The notes: generated by a model from the sequence alone, not told the origin. DNA of 64,000 nucleotides from Actinokineospora enzanensis DSM 44649 (GCF_000374445.1 NZ_KB894419.1:62001-126000); one strand, 5' to 3'; positions 8,768-18,334 are shown, counted from the stretch's first letter. Made by a program: numbers and translations.

Positions 8768-9445
8768 ATGACCTACGGGATGGATGTCCGCGAACCCATG
8801 CGGGTGCCGCAGTCGGCCGAGATCATCGACTACGTGGTGCGCAACGGTGCGCGTCTCGACGACGCGCACCGGTTCCTGATCGACCGCACGCGTGAGCTGT
8901 TCGGCGACCGGGCGGGCATGCAGATCGCGCCGGAGCAGGGTGCCCTGATCAGCCTGCTGACCCGGCTCATCGGCGCCCGCAAGGCGGTCGAGGTCGGCAC
9001 CTTCACCGGGTACTCCGCGCTGTGCATCGCCACCGGCCTGCCTGCCGACGGCGAGCTGCTGTGCTGCGACATCAGCGAGGAATGGACCGGGCTGGCCCGC
9101 GAGGGCTGGCGGCGCGCCGGTGTGGACGACCGGATCCGGCTGCGCATCGGCCCGGCCCTGGACACCCTGCGCGGGCTGCCGGACGTCGCGGACATCGACC
9201 TGTCGTTCATCGACGCCGACAAGCCCGGATACCGGGCGTACTACGAGGAGCTGCTCCGCCGCACCCGGCCCGGCGGCCTGATCCTGCTGGACAACGTCCT
9301 GTTCGGCGGCCGGGTCCTGGACCCGGCCGCGGACGGCCCGGCCGCCGCGCTGCGCGAGCTGAACCCGGCTCTCGCCGCGGACGACCGGGTCGACCTGGTG
9401 GTGCTGCCGCTCGCCGACGGCCTCACGCTCGCCCGCAAACGCTGA
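8768..9445 (+). CDS. Class I SAM-dependent O-methyltransferase (catechol/CCoAOMT type)
   Basis: 225 residues of the Methyltransf_3 family. SAM motif I is VEVGTFTGYSALCIA. The metal-binding acidic residues are in FIDADKPGYRAYY and LLDNVLFGG, as in Mg2+-dependent catechol or caffeoyl-CoA O-methyltransferases. The ATG at 8768 has GGGAG 5 nt upstream. It is divergent from the tailoring operon and shares its repeat-bearing promoter, so methylation of a phenolic polyketide is a reasonable inference. Confidence 0.9.
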   Translation: MTYGMDVREPMRVPQSAEIIDYVVRNGARLDDAHRFLIDRTRELFGDRAGMQIAPEQGALISLLTRLIGARKAVEVGTFTGYSALCIATGLPADGELLCCDISEEWTGLAREGWRRAGVDDRIRLRIGPALDTLRGLPDVADIDLSFIDADKPGYRAYYEELLRRTRPGGLILLDNVLFGGRVLDPAADGPAAALRELNPALAADDRVDLVVLPLADGLTLARKR

Positions 9446-9680
9446 CCTTCCCGCCGCCTGCCGACGGATCCGCCCGGATCGGCAGGCTCCCCGCGTTTGC
9501 AGGCATATGCGGCCCCGGCCGGTCGGCGCGGTACCGGTGCACCGACCGGTACCGCCCGGCCTGCCGGTGCGCCGCCCACTGCGCTGCTTGAAGCACTACT
9601 GCTCGAAGCACTGCCCACATGGCTGCCCGAACGGCCGCCCGGGGTGGGGTGTGCCGCGCAAGTGAGTACGGGTTCCAGTT

Positions 9681-9715
9681 GACTGGCCCCGGGTCCGCCG
9701 GACCCGGGGCCAGTC
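9681..9715. terminator. 16-bp perfect hairpin between convergent genes
   Basis: 9681-9696 pairs perfectly with 9700-9715 around a 3-nt loop. It lies between the O-methyltransferase (plus) and the MarR gene (minus). There is no U-tract, as is common for actinobacterial terminators. Confidence 0.7.
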
Positions 9716-9723
9716 GCACGTGG

Positions 9724-10176
9724 TCAGTCCTCGGCAGGCGCGGGCGCCGGTGCGGCCGGGGTGCTGTCGGCCAGCGCGGCGGCCATCCGGGCCAGGCCGT
9801 CGCGCAGCTGGTCGCGCTCGGCGACGGTGAGCAGCGCGGTGGCCCGGCGCTCCAGCTCGGCCAGCTCGTTCATCACCGACTCGCGCAGGGACAGGCCCAG
9901 CTCGGTCAGGTGCAGCCGGACCAGCCTGCCGTCCGACTCGTCCGGTCTGCGACGCAGCAGTCCGGAGGTCTCCATCCGGGTGGCCATCTTCACCACCGTG
10001 GGGGTGGCCAGCCCCAGTCCGGTGGCGATCTGACCCGGCGTCTGGCCGTCACGCTCCCAGAGCGCCTCCAGTACCAGGTTCTGCCCGACCCGCACGCCGT
10101 GGCGGATCATCGCGGCATCGGCGGCGGACCGCATCAGTTTGGCGGCCCGGGTGAAGGTGGCGATGAACTCCGACAC
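9724..10176 (-). CDS. MarR-family transcriptional regulator
   Basis: 150 residues with the MarR winged helix: recognition region TPGQIATGLGLATPTVVKM and wing RRRPDESDGRLVRLHLTELG. The GTG at 10176 is used because the protein then begins with the usual amphipathic helix; the longer in-frame opening upstream runs through the divergent transporter gene. It is divergent from an MFS exporter across 94 bp containing a perfect inverted repeat, the usual autoregulated efflux arrangement. Confidence 0.88.
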   Translation of the reverse strand: MSEFIATFTRAAKLMRSAADAAMIRHGVRVGQNLVLEALWERDGQTPGQIATGLGLATPTVVKMATRMETSGLLRRRPDESDGRLVRLHLTELGLSLRESVMNELAELERRATALLTVAERDQLRDGLARMAAALADSTPAAPAPAPAED

Positions 10177-10240
10177 GTCCGGCAGTCTAGCGCCCCCGGA
10201 GATTGATTGACGGCTAATGATTTTCCTCCTAGTCTCGATC

Positions 10241-10254
10241 GGTAGCTGGCTACC
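10241..10254. promoter_or_regulatory. Inverted repeat, likely MarR operator
   Basis: GGTAGC-TG-GCTACC is a perfect 6-bp palindrome with a 2-nt centre, 17 bp upstream of the MFS start and 65 bp from the MarR start. Its position suits repression of both genes. Confidence 0.5.
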
Positions 10255-10270
10255 AAACACGGGGAAGATC

Positions 10271-11686
10271 ATGGAAGTGGCCGTCGTCCGCACCCGGCGC
10301 GCGCTCCTCGGCGCCGGGCTGGCGATCTTCATGGCGATGCTGGACAGCAGCGTGGTGGTCGTGGCGCTGCCCGCGATCGAGACCGACCTTGGCGTACCCA
10401 CGACCACGGTCGAGTGGGTGGTGCTCGCGTACACGCTCGCCCTGGCCTGCCTGGTGGTGCCCGCCGGTCGCTGGCTGGACCGGGTCGGCACGCGCAACGC
10501 GCTGGTCAGCGCCCTGCTGGGGTTCCTGGCCACCAGTCTGCTGGCCGCCATCGCGCCCACGGCGGCGCTGCTGATCGCCGCGCGCGCCGCGCAGGGGTGT
10601 TGCGCCGCGGTGCTGTTCGCGGCCGTCCCGGCGATCGCGGCCACCGTGTCCGCGCCCGGCGCGCAGGGCCGCACCCTGGGCGTCATCGGCGCGATCGGGC
10701 CGCTCGGCGCGGTCAGCGGCCCGGCCGTCGGCGGTCTGCTGGTCGGGGCCGCGGGCTGGCCCACGATCTTCCTGATCAACCTGCCGATCGGCGCGGTCGC
10801 GATCGCCGCGCTGGTCAGCGCGTTGCCGGGGGACGGGTCGCTGCGCGCGCCGCGCTCACATGAACTCGCCGAGGCCGCGCTGTTCGGGGCCGCGGTCGCC
10901 GCCGTGCTGCTGGGGCTCACGTTCGCGGCCGAGGCGGGCCCGTGGTGGGGAGCGCTGGGCTTGGCCGCCCTCCCGTTGTTGATCGCCTGGAACCGGGTGT
11001 CCGGCAGGCACCCGCTGGTCGACCTGCTCGGCCGGGGACGCGCGGGCGGCCTGCTCGGCGCGATGGCCCTGACCACGACCGGCGGCACGATCCTGCAGTT
11101 CCTGGCCCCGTACTTCCTGCTGCGGGTGGTCCAGGCGACGCCCGGCGAGGTCGGGTTCACCGTGCTGGCGTTCCCGCTGGCGATGGCCGCCGTCGGACCG
11201 CTGGGCGGGGCCGCCGCCGACCGTTGGGGACCACGACGGGTGTCGGTGCTCGGGGCCGCGGTGCTGACAGTCGCGCTGGCGCTGGCGGTGCCCGCCGCGT
11301 CGGGTTGGGGGCCGGTGGACATCGCCTGGCGGATGGCGCTGGCCGGGCTCGGCCTCGGGCTGTTCATCGGCCCGAACCAGGTCGCCATCATGGCCGCGGC
11401 GGGCCGGTCCCGGCTGGGCGTCGCCGCCGCGGCCAGCGGCCTGGCCCGCAGCCTGGCGTTCTCGCTCGGACCGGCGCTGGCCACGGCCGCCTGGGCGCTC
11501 GGCGGCTACGCCCCGGCGGGGATGCGCGCAGCGTTCGGCCTCGCCTGCGGGCTCGGCCTGCTCGCCGTGGTCCTGGTGCTCGTCGGGCGGGGCGACGGGA
11601 ACCGGACAGGGAATATTCGGGAAAGCGCGCCGCCCGAGGGTGCGGTCATTGTTGGCACATCCGAGCGGGATGTCTCGGAAGCGTGA
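10271..11686 (+). CDS. MFS drug/metabolite exporter, DHA2-type
   Basis: 471 residues, about 12-14 hydrophobic segments. The first segment contains AMLDSSVVVVALPAI, a motif of the EmrB/QacA (DHA2) group, and the loop GRWLDRVGTRNAL matches the major-facilitator motif A. The ATG at 10271 (GGGGAAG just upstream) is preferred to the in-frame ATG at 10217 because the longer version would include the palindromic operator. It probably exports the polyketide product or confers self-resistance, under control of the divergent MarR protein. Confidence 0.88.
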   Translation: MEVAVVRTRRALLGAGLAIFMAMLDSSVVVVALPAIETDLGVPTTTVEWVVLAYTLALACLVVPAGRWLDRVGTRNALVSALLGFLATSLLAAIAPTAALLIAARAAQGCCAAVLFAAVPAIAATVSAPGAQGRTLGVIGAIGPLGAVSGPAVGGLLVGAAGWPTIFLINLPIGAVAIAALVSALPGDGSLRAPRSHELAEAALFGAAVAAVLLGLTFAAEAGPWWGALGLAALPLLIAWNRVSGRHPLVDLLGRGRAGGLLGAMALTTTGGTILQFLAPYFLLRVVQATPGEVGFTVLAFPLAMAAVGPLGGAAADRWGPRRVSVLGAAVLTVALALAVPAASGWGPVDIAWRMALAGLGLGLFIGPNQVAIMAAAGRSRLGVAAAASGLARSLAFSLGPALATAAWALGGYAPAGMRAAFGLACGLGLLAVVLVLVGRGDGNRTGNIRESAPPEGAVIVGTSERDVSEA

Positions 11687-12025
11687 CCGGGTGCCGATCC
11701 GCGCCGCCGGGTATTCTCGATCATGGCCGGGGAAGTCCGCCGAGCCGGGGCCGCACGGCCGTCCGGACGGAATTCCCGGGCCGACCGACGGGCTAGTCAA
11801 TTGGAGTGAAGGCGCTGGCGCCCGATCGGCGTTCGGGTACACTCTGGAATGTCGTGTGGGAATTGAACTGGGGTGTGTCAGTCAGTCTGCACAGTCGGTC
11901 TGCGCAGTGGGTCCGCGTGGTCGGCACGTGGCCATTGCGTGGGCACCGTGGGGTCGGTGCCGCAGCTCATGAGGGATGCCGGGAAAGGTTTCTATATCTA
12001 TTTCCGTGAAAATTGGGGGAAAGAA
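11687..12025 (+). other. 339-bp leader region of the SARP gene
   Basis: No convincing gene. The last 160 bp are less GC-rich than the surroundings. They contain a near-tandem repeat of TCTGCxCAGTxGG at about 11894-11919 (13-bp units) and a TACACT element near 11839 that could be a -10 box. I see no clear 11-bp-pitch SARP repeat here. Confidence 0.4.
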
Positions 12026-12847
12026 GTGATCAAGGTTTCCGTGCTGGGCCCGCTACGCCTGGACGGGGCCGGGGGCTCGTTCGCGCCCACCGCGTCCAAA
12101 CCCAAGAAGGTGCTCGCCCTGCTGGCGTTCCGGGCCAACCGGCCGGTCTTCGCCGCCGAGCTTATCGACGAGATCTGGAACCAGCACCCGCCCGCCACCG
12201 CGCTGGGCACGCTGCAGACCTACATCCGCCAGCTGCGCAGGCTCATCGAGAAGGCGCTTGGGCCGGGCGCCACCGTGGGCGCGCACCAGGTCCTCGGCAC
12301 GCTGGCGGGCGGCTACCAGCTCAACCTCCCGCCCGGCCACCTCGACCTTGAGGTGTTCCACACCCGCGCGCGGGAGGGCAGGCAGGTCCTCGACGATGGC
12401 GACGACCAGGCCGGATCCGAGCTGCTCGGCTCCGCGCTGCGGCTGTGGCGCGGCCCGGCGCTGTTCGACGTCGAGCACGGGCCGCTGCTCAGTCTGCACA
12501 TGAGCAGGCTGGAGCAGTGCCACCTCGGCGTCACCGAGCAGCGCATCGAGGCCGACCTGCGGCTGGGAAGGCACCAGGAGGTGCTCGGCGACCTGGCCGT
12601 GTTGACCAAGGTGCACCCGTTCAACGAGAACCTGCGCGCGTTGCAGATGGTCGCCCTCTACCGGGCGGGCCGCCGCCGCTCGGCGCTCCAGGTCTTCCAC
12701 GAGCTGCGCCAGGTGCTGGTCGACGAACTGGGCCTGGAACCGCCGCTGCGGTTGCACCGCCTACAACACGCCATCCTGTCGTCGGCGCCGGAATTGGAAT
12801 TGCCCGCCCAGTCCGTGCACCCGCTCGACCGGTTGCTCACCTCGTGA
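12026..12847 (+). CDS. SARP-family pathway-specific activator
   Basis: 273 residues, the small SARP architecture of ActII-ORF4 and DnrI. The OmpR-like winged helix occupies about residues 1-95 (KPKKVLALLAFRANRPV, TLQTYIRQLRRLIE, TLAGGYQLNL). The BTAD tetratricopeptide-like domain follows (RLWRGPALFDV, HPFNENLRALQMVALYRAG, RQVLVDELGLEP). The GTG at 12026 follows GGGGGAAAGAA and starts directly at the strand KVSVLGPLRL. It most likely activates the flanking polyketide genes through the 11-bp-pitch repeats at 1651, 5204 and 8657-8700. Confidence 0.93.
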   Translation: MIKVSVLGPLRLDGAGGSFAPTASKPKKVLALLAFRANRPVFAAELIDEIWNQHPPATALGTLQTYIRQLRRLIEKALGPGATVGAHQVLGTLAGGYQLNLPPGHLDLEVFHTRAREGRQVLDDGDDQAGSELLGSALRLWRGPALFDVEHGPLLSLHMSRLEQCHLGVTEQRIEADLRLGRHQEVLGDLAVLTKVHPFNENLRALQMVALYRAGRRRSALQVFHELRQVLVDELGLEPPLRLHRLQHAILSSAPELELPAQSVHPLDRLLTS

Positions 12848-12959
12848 CCGGCGGTGGAAAAGTGGTATTTCGACGGTCCGTGCCCGGGTGGTCGCGCTGT
12901 TCCGTTCCGGCGCGCCGGTGACTCCGCAATGCTGCGGATATCGGGTGGGCGGGCGTCGA

Positions 12960-13682
12960 TCAGTCGACAGGCGCCCAATACCGGTAGCGATGAGATTCGA
13001 TGTAATCGAAACCGCGGTATAAAGTGCGCGCGGCCGTGTTGTCCGTGGAAACCTGCAACACCCGACCCGTCGCACCGAGTGCGGCACCCCAGGTGTCCAG
13101 GCCCGCGAGCAATTCGGTGGCGATGCCGCGCCGCCGATACTCCGGCAGCACCTCCACCACCGCGATGTACAGCCAGGTGCCGACCAGGCAGCCGCGCGCG
13201 ACCCCGACCAGCCGGTCGTCGCGGTGCACCGAGGCGTAGCCCACCCGGGGCCCACCGGTGAGCACCCGGCGCTGCGCCGGCGACACCGCGCCCCGCACGG
13301 CCAGCTCCAACCAGCCCGCGGGCGGCACGTCGGCCACCCGGGCGCCGGGCCCGGTCGCGGAGAGTGGGCTGTGCAGCACCGACGACTCCGCACCCTTCGG
13401 GTGCGCCAGGTTCACCCGCCACCCGGCGCCCGCCAACCGCTCCTCCCATGGCGAACCCACCACGACCTGCGCATACGGCCGGATGGCGTGCTCACGCGCG
13501 AACCGCACCACCGAGGCAAGCGCCGCCCCGGCCGGGACCCCGGGGTCGCCGTGCGTGAGCGCGCTGTTCCCCCGGCCGGTGTACCCCTCGGACGCCCGCA
13601 GCCGCCACCCGCCCAGGCGCCGCTCGACCACCGGTGGCCACGCGTCCGCACAGACCTGTTCAAGTACCTCGACGGTGTCCAC
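12960..13682 (-). CDS. GNAT-family N-acetyltransferase
   Basis: 240 residues. The C-terminal half is a GNAT domain: VVEVLPEYRRRGIATELL is motif A with the acetyl-CoA loop R-x-x-G-I-A, followed by NTAARTLYRGFDYIESHRY. The N-terminal half (residues 1-110) is a degenerate second domain, as in several actinobacterial GNATs next to fdxA. The start is GTG. It is divergent from the ferredoxin gene. Substrate unknown. Confidence 0.82.
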   Translation of the reverse strand: MDTVEVLEQVCADAWPPVVERRLGGWRLRASEGYTGRGNSALTHGDPGVPAGAALASVVRFAREHAIRPYAQVVVGSPWEERLAGAGWRVNLAHPKGAESSVLHSPLSATGPGARVADVPPAGWLELAVRGAVSPAQRRVLTGGPRVGYASVHRDDRLVGVARGCLVGTWLYIAVVEVLPEYRRRGIATELLAGLDTWGAALGATGRVLQVSTDNTAARTLYRGFDYIESHRYRYWAPVD

Positions 13683-13772
13683 CCGGGGATTCTCCGGGAC
13701 ACTCGTAGGGGTCCCGTATCCCGGTGTGACCTAGATAGCACCGGGTGCGTGCGACTACGCGGATCGGTAGAT

Positions 13773-13784
13773 ACTGTCGACAGT
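13773..13784. promoter_or_regulatory. 12-bp perfect palindrome upstream of fdxA
   Basis: ACTGTCGACAGT overlaps a TAGATAC -10-like element about 55 bp before the ferredoxin GTG. It could be an operator; no binding protein is implied by the sequence alone. Confidence 0.3.
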
Positions 13785-13836
13785 CGCGCGTCCTCCCGAA
13801 TGCGCGCGCCACACCATGAAGGAGCAGGAGAGCGCA

Positions 13837-14157
13837 GTGACCTACGTGATCGCCGAGCCCTGCGTCGACATCCTCGACAAGGCGTGCATCGAGGAGTGCC
13901 CGGTCGACTGCATCTACGAGGGCGACCGGATGCTCTACATCCACCCCGACGAGTGCGTGGACTGCGGTGCCTGCGAACCGGTCTGCCCGGTCGAGGCCAT
14001 CTACTACGAGGACGACGTGCCGGACCAGTGGTCCACCTACACCAAGGCCAACGTCGACTTCTTCAACGACCTCGGTTCCCCCGGCGGCGCCGCCAAGACC
14101 GGCAAGGTCAGCGCCGACCCGGACTGGATCAAGGCCCTCGACCAGCGCGGCGAGTGA
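13837..14157 (+). CDS. fdxA: 7Fe ferredoxin (3Fe-4S / 4Fe-4S)
   Basis: 106 residues. The first cluster ligands are in [19 protein letters not shown], with the spacing of a seven-iron ferredoxin; the second is [12 protein letters not shown]. The C-terminal tail of about 45 residues is typical of FdxA/FdxC. The GTG at 13837 follows AGGAG by 6 nt; an upstream in-frame ATG at 13816 overlaps that ribosome site and is rejected. It overlaps the next gene by GTGA, so it is co-translated with the aminotransferase. Small electron carrier, cytosolic. Confidence 0.93.
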   Translation: MTYVIAEPCVDILDKACIEECPVDCIYEGDRMLYIHPDECVDCGACEPVCPVEAIYYEDDVPDQWSTYTKANVDFFNDLGSPGGAAKTGKVSADPDWIKALDQRGE

Positions 14158-15239
14158 CCTTCCCCGCGCTCCCGGACTTCCCCTGGGACGTCCTCGCCGA
14201 CCACGCCGCTCGGGCTCGGACGCACCCGGACGGCGTGGTCGACCTCTCCATGGGCACCCCGGTCGACCCGGTGCCCCAGGTCATCCAGGCCGCCATGGGC
14301 ACGGCCGCCGAGCTCCCGGGCTACCCGACCACACACGGCCTGCCGGAGCTTCGCGCGGCGGTCGTCGCCGCGATGGCCCGTCGGCACGGCGTGCCCGACC
14401 TTGACCCGGTGGCGGTGCTGCCGACCATCGGTTCCAAGGAGCTGGTCGCCTGGCTGCCGACGCTGCTGGGCGTGCGGTCGATGGTGATCCCGGAGGTCGC
14501 GTACCCGACCTATGAGGTCGGTGGGCGGCTCGCGGGCATCGAGGTCACCCGGGCGGACGGGCTGCTCGCGCTGGGTCCCGCCACCCCGGGGCTGGTGTGG
14601 ATCAACTCGCCATCGAACCCGACCGGCCGCGTGCTGCCGGTGGAACACCTGCGCAAGGTTGTCGCGTGGGCGCGGGAGCGGGGGAGCATCGTCGCTTCCG
14701 ACGAGTGCTATCTGGCTCTCGGGTGGGAGACCGAGCCGGTGTCCATCCTGCATCCGTCCGTGTGCGACGGGGACGTGACCGGGTTGCTGGCCGTGCACTC
14801 GTTGTCGAAGATCTCCAGCCTGGCCGGGTATCGGGCCGGGTTCGTGACCGGGGATCCCCGGTTGGTCCGCGGGTTGCTGGAGGTTCGCAAGCACGCGGGG
14901 ATGATCGTGCCCCGGCCCATCCAGGCGGCGATGGTCGCCGCGCTGGTGGACGACGGGCATGTGGTGGCGCAGAAGGAAAGGTTCGGGGCTCGGCGGGTTC
15001 GGCTGCGGCACGCGCTGGAGTCGGTCGGGTTCCGGATCGACCATTCGGAGGCCGGGCTGTACCTGTGGGCCACCCGGGGCGAGTCTGCCTGGTCCACAGT
15101 GGAGTGGCTGGCCGAGCGCGGGATCCTGGTCGCGCCCGGGACGTTCTACGGGCCCAGTAGCGGCGAGCATGTGCGAGTCGCGCTGACGGCGACGGATGAG
15201 CGGATCGACGCGGCCGTGGAACGGCTCAAGGCCGCCTAG
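14154..15239 (+). CDS. dapC: Succinyldiaminopimelate transaminase
   Basis: 361 residues, fold-type I PLP aminotransferase. It has the substrate/PLP motif [13 protein letters not shown], the Asp/Tyr motif [11 protein letters not shown] and the Schiff-base Lys in [15 protein letters not shown]. The family that follows fdxA in actinobacteria is the DapC type, converting N-succinyl-2-amino-6-ketopimelate with glutamate to succinyl-DAP. dapD and dapE 1 kb downstream complete the same branch. The start overlaps the ferredoxin stop (GTGA). Confidence 0.88.
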   Translation: MTFPALPDFPWDVLADHAARARTHPDGVVDLSMGTPVDPVPQVIQAAMGTAAELPGYPTTHGLPELRAAVVAAMARRHGVPDLDPVAVLPTIGSKELVAWLPTLLGVRSMVIPEVAYPTYEVGGRLAGIEVTRADGLLALGPATPGLVWINSPSNPTGRVLPVEHLRKVVAWARERGSIVASDECYLALGWETEPVSILHPSVCDGDVTGLLAVHSLSKISSLAGYRAGFVTGDPRLVRGLLEVRKHAGMIVPRPIQAAMVAALVDDGHVVAQKERFGARRVRLRHALESVGFRIDHSEAGLYLWATRGESAWSTVEWLAERGILVAPGTFYGPSSGEHVRVALTATDERIDAAVERLKAA

Positions 15240-15284
15240 TGGTGCGTTCTGGGTCGCACCGCTAGCCAATAGGCATACGAAATC

Positions 15285-15320
15285 CGCCCTGCTGGAAACC
15301 GGCTGGCTTCCAGCAGGGCG
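15285..15320. terminator. 13-bp hairpin between dapC and CHAD gene
   Basis: 15285-15297 pairs perfectly with 15308-15320 around a 10-nt loop, 45 bp past dapC and 5 bp before the end of the convergent CHAD gene. Confidence 0.75.
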
Positions 15321-15324
15321 GGGT

Positions 15325-16191
15325 TCAGAGCTCGCCCAGTGCCGATCGGGCGTAAGTGTCCACATCGGCCAGAGCGCCTCGCCACTGCGCCCGGCAACCG
15401 GCCTTCTTGCCTCGTTCCCGCTCGACCAACCGCCCGGCGACGAACACCACGTCCACCGGGACCCCATCACCGAGATCGCTCAGCAGCCGCCGGACAAGCG
15501 TCTCGGCGATGACTGCGTCCTGGTGATCCCCGAGAATGTCCTGGAACTCCTTGGTGGCCTTCACCAGCGCCCGAATCCGCCTCTTGGCGGCGGACTCGGC
15601 CATCTCGGCCGCATACCGCAACCGCTTGCCGTGGATCCGCAGCTCGTGCAGATCGTCATCCGGCGGATCCTCGCCCAAAGCCGCCGCGGCCCGCATCAAC
15701 TTCCGGTGCGGCTTCCGGACAACCGTGATCAACGCGGGCGGCTCGTCCTCATCGGCGACAGCGGCCGGAACCACGACCCGCTCGGAAGCCGCAGTGCGCA
15801 AGGCTTCCAGCAGCTTCGTGTACCGCTTGCCGCGTAACACCTTCAGCATCTTCCGCCGCGCGTCAGCCCGCTCCACGACAAGCCCGTGCAGCAGCGTCTC
15901 CACGGCCGCCAGCTCGTCGGCGTCGAAGCCGACGGTCTGCGCGCGCAGGTTGTCCAGCTGGACGTCGAGGTCCCGGACCGCGCCCAGGGCGGAGCCGAGC
16001 CACTTCAGCTCGGCGTCCAGCTCGGGCGCGGTCAGGCCTGCCTTCAGTGCCGCGCGGGCGCGGCGGACCGCGACGCGCATCTGGTGGACGTGTTCCGGGT
16101 CGGTGCCTTGGCGGGCGCCGTCGGTGCGGGCGGCTAGCTCGGTCGCTTGCGCGCCGAGACGGGTGCGGATGTGCTCGCCGAGGTCAGTCAC
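15325..16191 (-). CDS. CHAD domain protein
   Basis: 288 residues, a stand-alone CHAD domain (conserved histidine alpha-helical domain, polyphosphate-binding in characterised members). Conserved features visible are HQMRVAVRRARAALKA near residue 36, LGAVRDLDV, and the second half-repeat LHELRIHGKRLRYAAE with FQDILGDHQDAV. No CYTH triphosphatase domain is fused or adjacent. The start is GTG at 16191. It is convergent with dapC. Confidence 0.85.
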   Translation of the reverse strand: MTDLGEHIRTRLGAQATELAARTDGARQGTDPEHVHQMRVAVRRARAALKAGLTAPELDAELKWLGSALGAVRDLDVQLDNLRAQTVGFDADELAAVETLLHGLVVERADARRKMLKVLRGKRYTKLLEALRTAASERVVVPAAVADEDEPPALITVVRKPHRKLMRAAAALGEDPPDDDLHELRIHGKRLRYAAEMAESAAKRRIRALVKATKEFQDILGDHQDAVIAETLVRRLLSDLGDGVPVDVVFVAGRLVERERGKKAGCRAQWRGALADVDTYARSALGEL

Positions 16192-16226
16192 GCCGCCATG
16201 GTATTCGTAGAATGTTCACGCACGGT

Positions 16227-17207
16227 TCAGTCGTTGGCGTGCAATGCCGCGTTCAGCTCGATGCCCCGGCCGTCGCGGGAGACGACCTCGACCGTGCCGG
16301 TGGCCGAATTCCGGCGGAACAGCAGGCCGGACTCGCCGGACAGCTCGCGGGCCTTCACCAGGGTGCCGTCGGACAACGTCACCTTCGTGCCCGCTGTCAC
16401 GTACAGGCCCGCCTCCACCACGCAGTCGTCGCCGAGGGAGATGCCGATGCCCGCGTTGGCGCCCAACAGGCAGCGCTCGCCGATGTTGATGGTCTCCTTG
16501 CCACCACCGGACAGCGTGCCCATGATCGAGGCGCCACCGCCCACGTCCGAGCCGTCGCCGACGACCACACCAGCCGAGATGCGGCCCTCGACCATCGACG
16601 CGCCCAGCGTGCCCGCGTTGAAGTTGACGAAGCCCTCGTGCATGACCACGGTGCCGGTCGCCAGGTGCGCGCCGAGGCGGACGCGGTCGGCCTCGGCGAC
16701 GCGGACCCCGGCGGGCAGCACGTAGTCGACCATGCGCGGGAACTTGTCGACGCCGTAGACGGTGACCTGGCCCCGGGCGCGCAGCCGCAGACGGGTCGCC
16801 TCGAAGCCGTCCACCGGGCACGGACCGTGGTTGGTCCACACCACGTTCGCGAGCACGCCGAACACGCCGTCCAGGTTCTGGCCGTGCGGATGCACCAGCC
16901 GGGTGGACAGCAGGTGCAGCCGCAGGTACGCGTCGTGTGCGTCGGCGGGCGGGCTCTCCAGGTCCTCGATCACCGTGCGGACCGCGACCACCTCGACCCC
17001 GCGCGCGGGGTCCGGGCCCAACAGCGCCGTGACCCCCGCGCCCAGCACCTCGACGGCTTGCGCCTCGGACAGCCGGGTGGTGCCGGACGGGCCGTCGGCG
17101 CCCAGTCGGGGGTTCGGGAACCAGGTGTCCAGCACCGTCCCGTCGGTGGCCACGGTGGCCAGTCCCACCCCGTGGGCGCCCTGGTTCGAACGGTCGATCT
17201 CAGTCAC
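16227..17207 (-). CDS. dapD: Tetrahydrodipicolinate N-succinyltransferase (actinobacterial type)
   Basis: About 326 residues. It transfers succinyl from succinyl-CoA to tetrahydrodipicolinate. The C-terminal left-handed beta-helix is seen as hexapeptide repeats ([20 protein letters not shown] and following, then [20 protein letters not shown]). The N-terminal block [11 protein letters not shown]...[11 protein letters not shown] matches the mycobacterial enzyme. The start is uncertain: GTG 17207 gives a length close to homologues, while GTG 17222 or TTG 17240 are in frame but leave little room for a divergent dapE promoter. Confidence 0.9.
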   Translation of the reverse strand: MTEIDRSNQGAHGVGLATVATDGTVLDTWFPNPRLGADGPSGTTRLSEAQAVEVLGAGVTALLGPDPARGVEVVAVRTVIEDLESPPADAHDAYLRLHLLSTRLVHPHGQNLDGVFGVLANVVWTNHGPCPVDGFEATRLRLRARGQVTVYGVDKFPRMVDYVLPAGVRVAEADRVRLGAHLATGTVVMHEGFVNFNAGTLGASMVEGRISAGVVVGDGSDVGGGASIMGTLSGGGKETINIGERCLLGANAGIGISLGDDCVVEAGLYVTAGTKVTLSDGTLVKARELSGESGLLFRRNSATGTVEVVSRDGRGIELNAALHAND

Positions 17208-17266
17208 TTCTGCGCTGCTCACAGCCAACACGGTAGCCAATCCGGGACCGGGTAGCGTGCCGGGAC

Positions 17267-18334
17267 ATGACCGTTGCGTTGGATCTCACGACCGACCCCG
17301 TCGAGCTCACCGCCGCCCTGGTGGACGTGCCGAGCGTGTCCGGCGAGGAGGCCGTCCTGGCCGACGCCGTGGAGCACGCGCTGCGCGCCCAGGCCGGTCA
17401 TTTGGAGATCATCCGCATCGGCAACAACGTGCTCGCGCGCACCAACCTGGGTCGTCCGTCGCGGATCGTGTTCGCCGGGCACCTGGACACCGTGCCGGTC
17501 AACGACAACCTGCCGTGCAGGCGCACCGAGGGCTTCCTGCACGGCCTCGGCACCGTCGACATGAAGGGCGGCGACGCGGTCATGCTGCATCTCGCCGCCA
17601 CGGTCACCGCGCCAAGGCACGACCTGACGTTCCTGTTCTACGACTGCGAGGAGGTCGCGGCGGTCCGAAACGGACTGAACCAGGTCCAGCGCGACTACCC
17701 CGAATGGATGACCGGCGACCTCGCTGTGGTCTGCGAGTCCTCCAACGCCATCGTCGAGGCGGGCTGCCAGGGCACCATGCGCGTCGAGCTGCGCGCCACC
17801 GGCAAGCGCGCGCACGTCGCCCGGGGCTGGATGGGCGTCAACGCCATCCACGCGTTCGCTCCCGCGCTGGCCACGCTCGCCGCGTACGAGTCCCGCGAGG
17901 TCGACATCGACGGCTGCCACTACCGCGAGGGGCTCCAGGCCGTGCACATCGAGGGCGGCGTCGCGGGCAACGTCGTGCCGGACGCGGCGCTGCTGCGGGT
18001 CAACCACCGCTACGCCCCCGACCGCACTCCCGAGCAGGCCGAGGCGTTCCTGCGCGAGACCTTCGCCGACTACGACCTGACCGTCGTCGACTCCGCCGCG
18101 GGCGCACTGCCCGGCCTGACCGCCCCGGCCGCCCGCGAGCTCGTCGAGGCCTCCGGCGGCGCCCCGGTCGCCAAGCTCGGCTGGACCGACGTCGCCCGCT
18201 TCGCCGCGCTCGGCATCCCGGCCGTCAACTTCGGACCCGGCGACCCGACCCTCGCGCACACCCAGCAGGAACACGTGCCGACCGCCGACATCGAGCGCTG
18301 TGCCCAGGTCCTGCGGACCTTCGTCTGCGGCTAA
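17267..18334 (+). CDS. dapE: Succinyl-diaminopimelate desuccinylase
   Basis: 355 residues, M20-family metallohydrolase. Zinc ligands and catalytic residues appear in order: FAGHLDTVP (His, Asp), [12 protein letters not shown] (bridging Asp), [13 protein letters not shown] (catalytic Glu and ligand Glu). The dimerisation domain begins at [27 protein letters not shown] residues. It hydrolyses N-succinyl-LL-DAP to LL-DAP. It is divergent from dapD, and dapC is 2 kb away, so the succinylase branch is clustered. Confidence 0.93.
   Translation: MTVALDLTTDPVELTAALVDVPSVSGEEAVLADAVEHALRAQAGHLEIIRIGNNVLARTNLGRPSRIVFAGHLDTVPVNDNLPCRRTEGFLHGLGTVDMKGGDAVMLHLAATVTAPRHDLTFLFYDCEEVAAVRNGLNQVQRDYPEWMTGDLAVVCESSNAIVEAGCQGTMRVELRATGKRAHVARGWMGVNAIHAFAPALATLAAYESREVDIDGCHYREGLQAVHIEGGVAGNVVPDAALLRVNHRYAPDRTPEQAEAFLRETFADYDLTVVDSAAGALPGLTAPAARELVEASGGAPVAKLGWTDVARFAALGIPAVNFGPGDPTLAHTQQEHVPTADIERCAQVLRTFVCG

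Noticed and set aside
9516..9562. GGTACCGGTGCACCGACCGGTACC-like palindromic stretch
   Set aside because: It lies between convergent genes next to a stronger hairpin terminator; more likely part of a termination region than an operator or attachment site.
10217..10270. Upstream ATG for the MFS exporter
   Set aside because: The 18-residue extension would include the palindromic operator; ATG 10271 has a better ribosome site and begins just before the first helix.
9724..11484. Very long open frame antisense to the MFS gene
   Set aside because: Only the last 150 codons match a family (MarR). The rest is Ala/Arg/Ser-rich antisense of the transporter, typical of GC-rich shadow frames.
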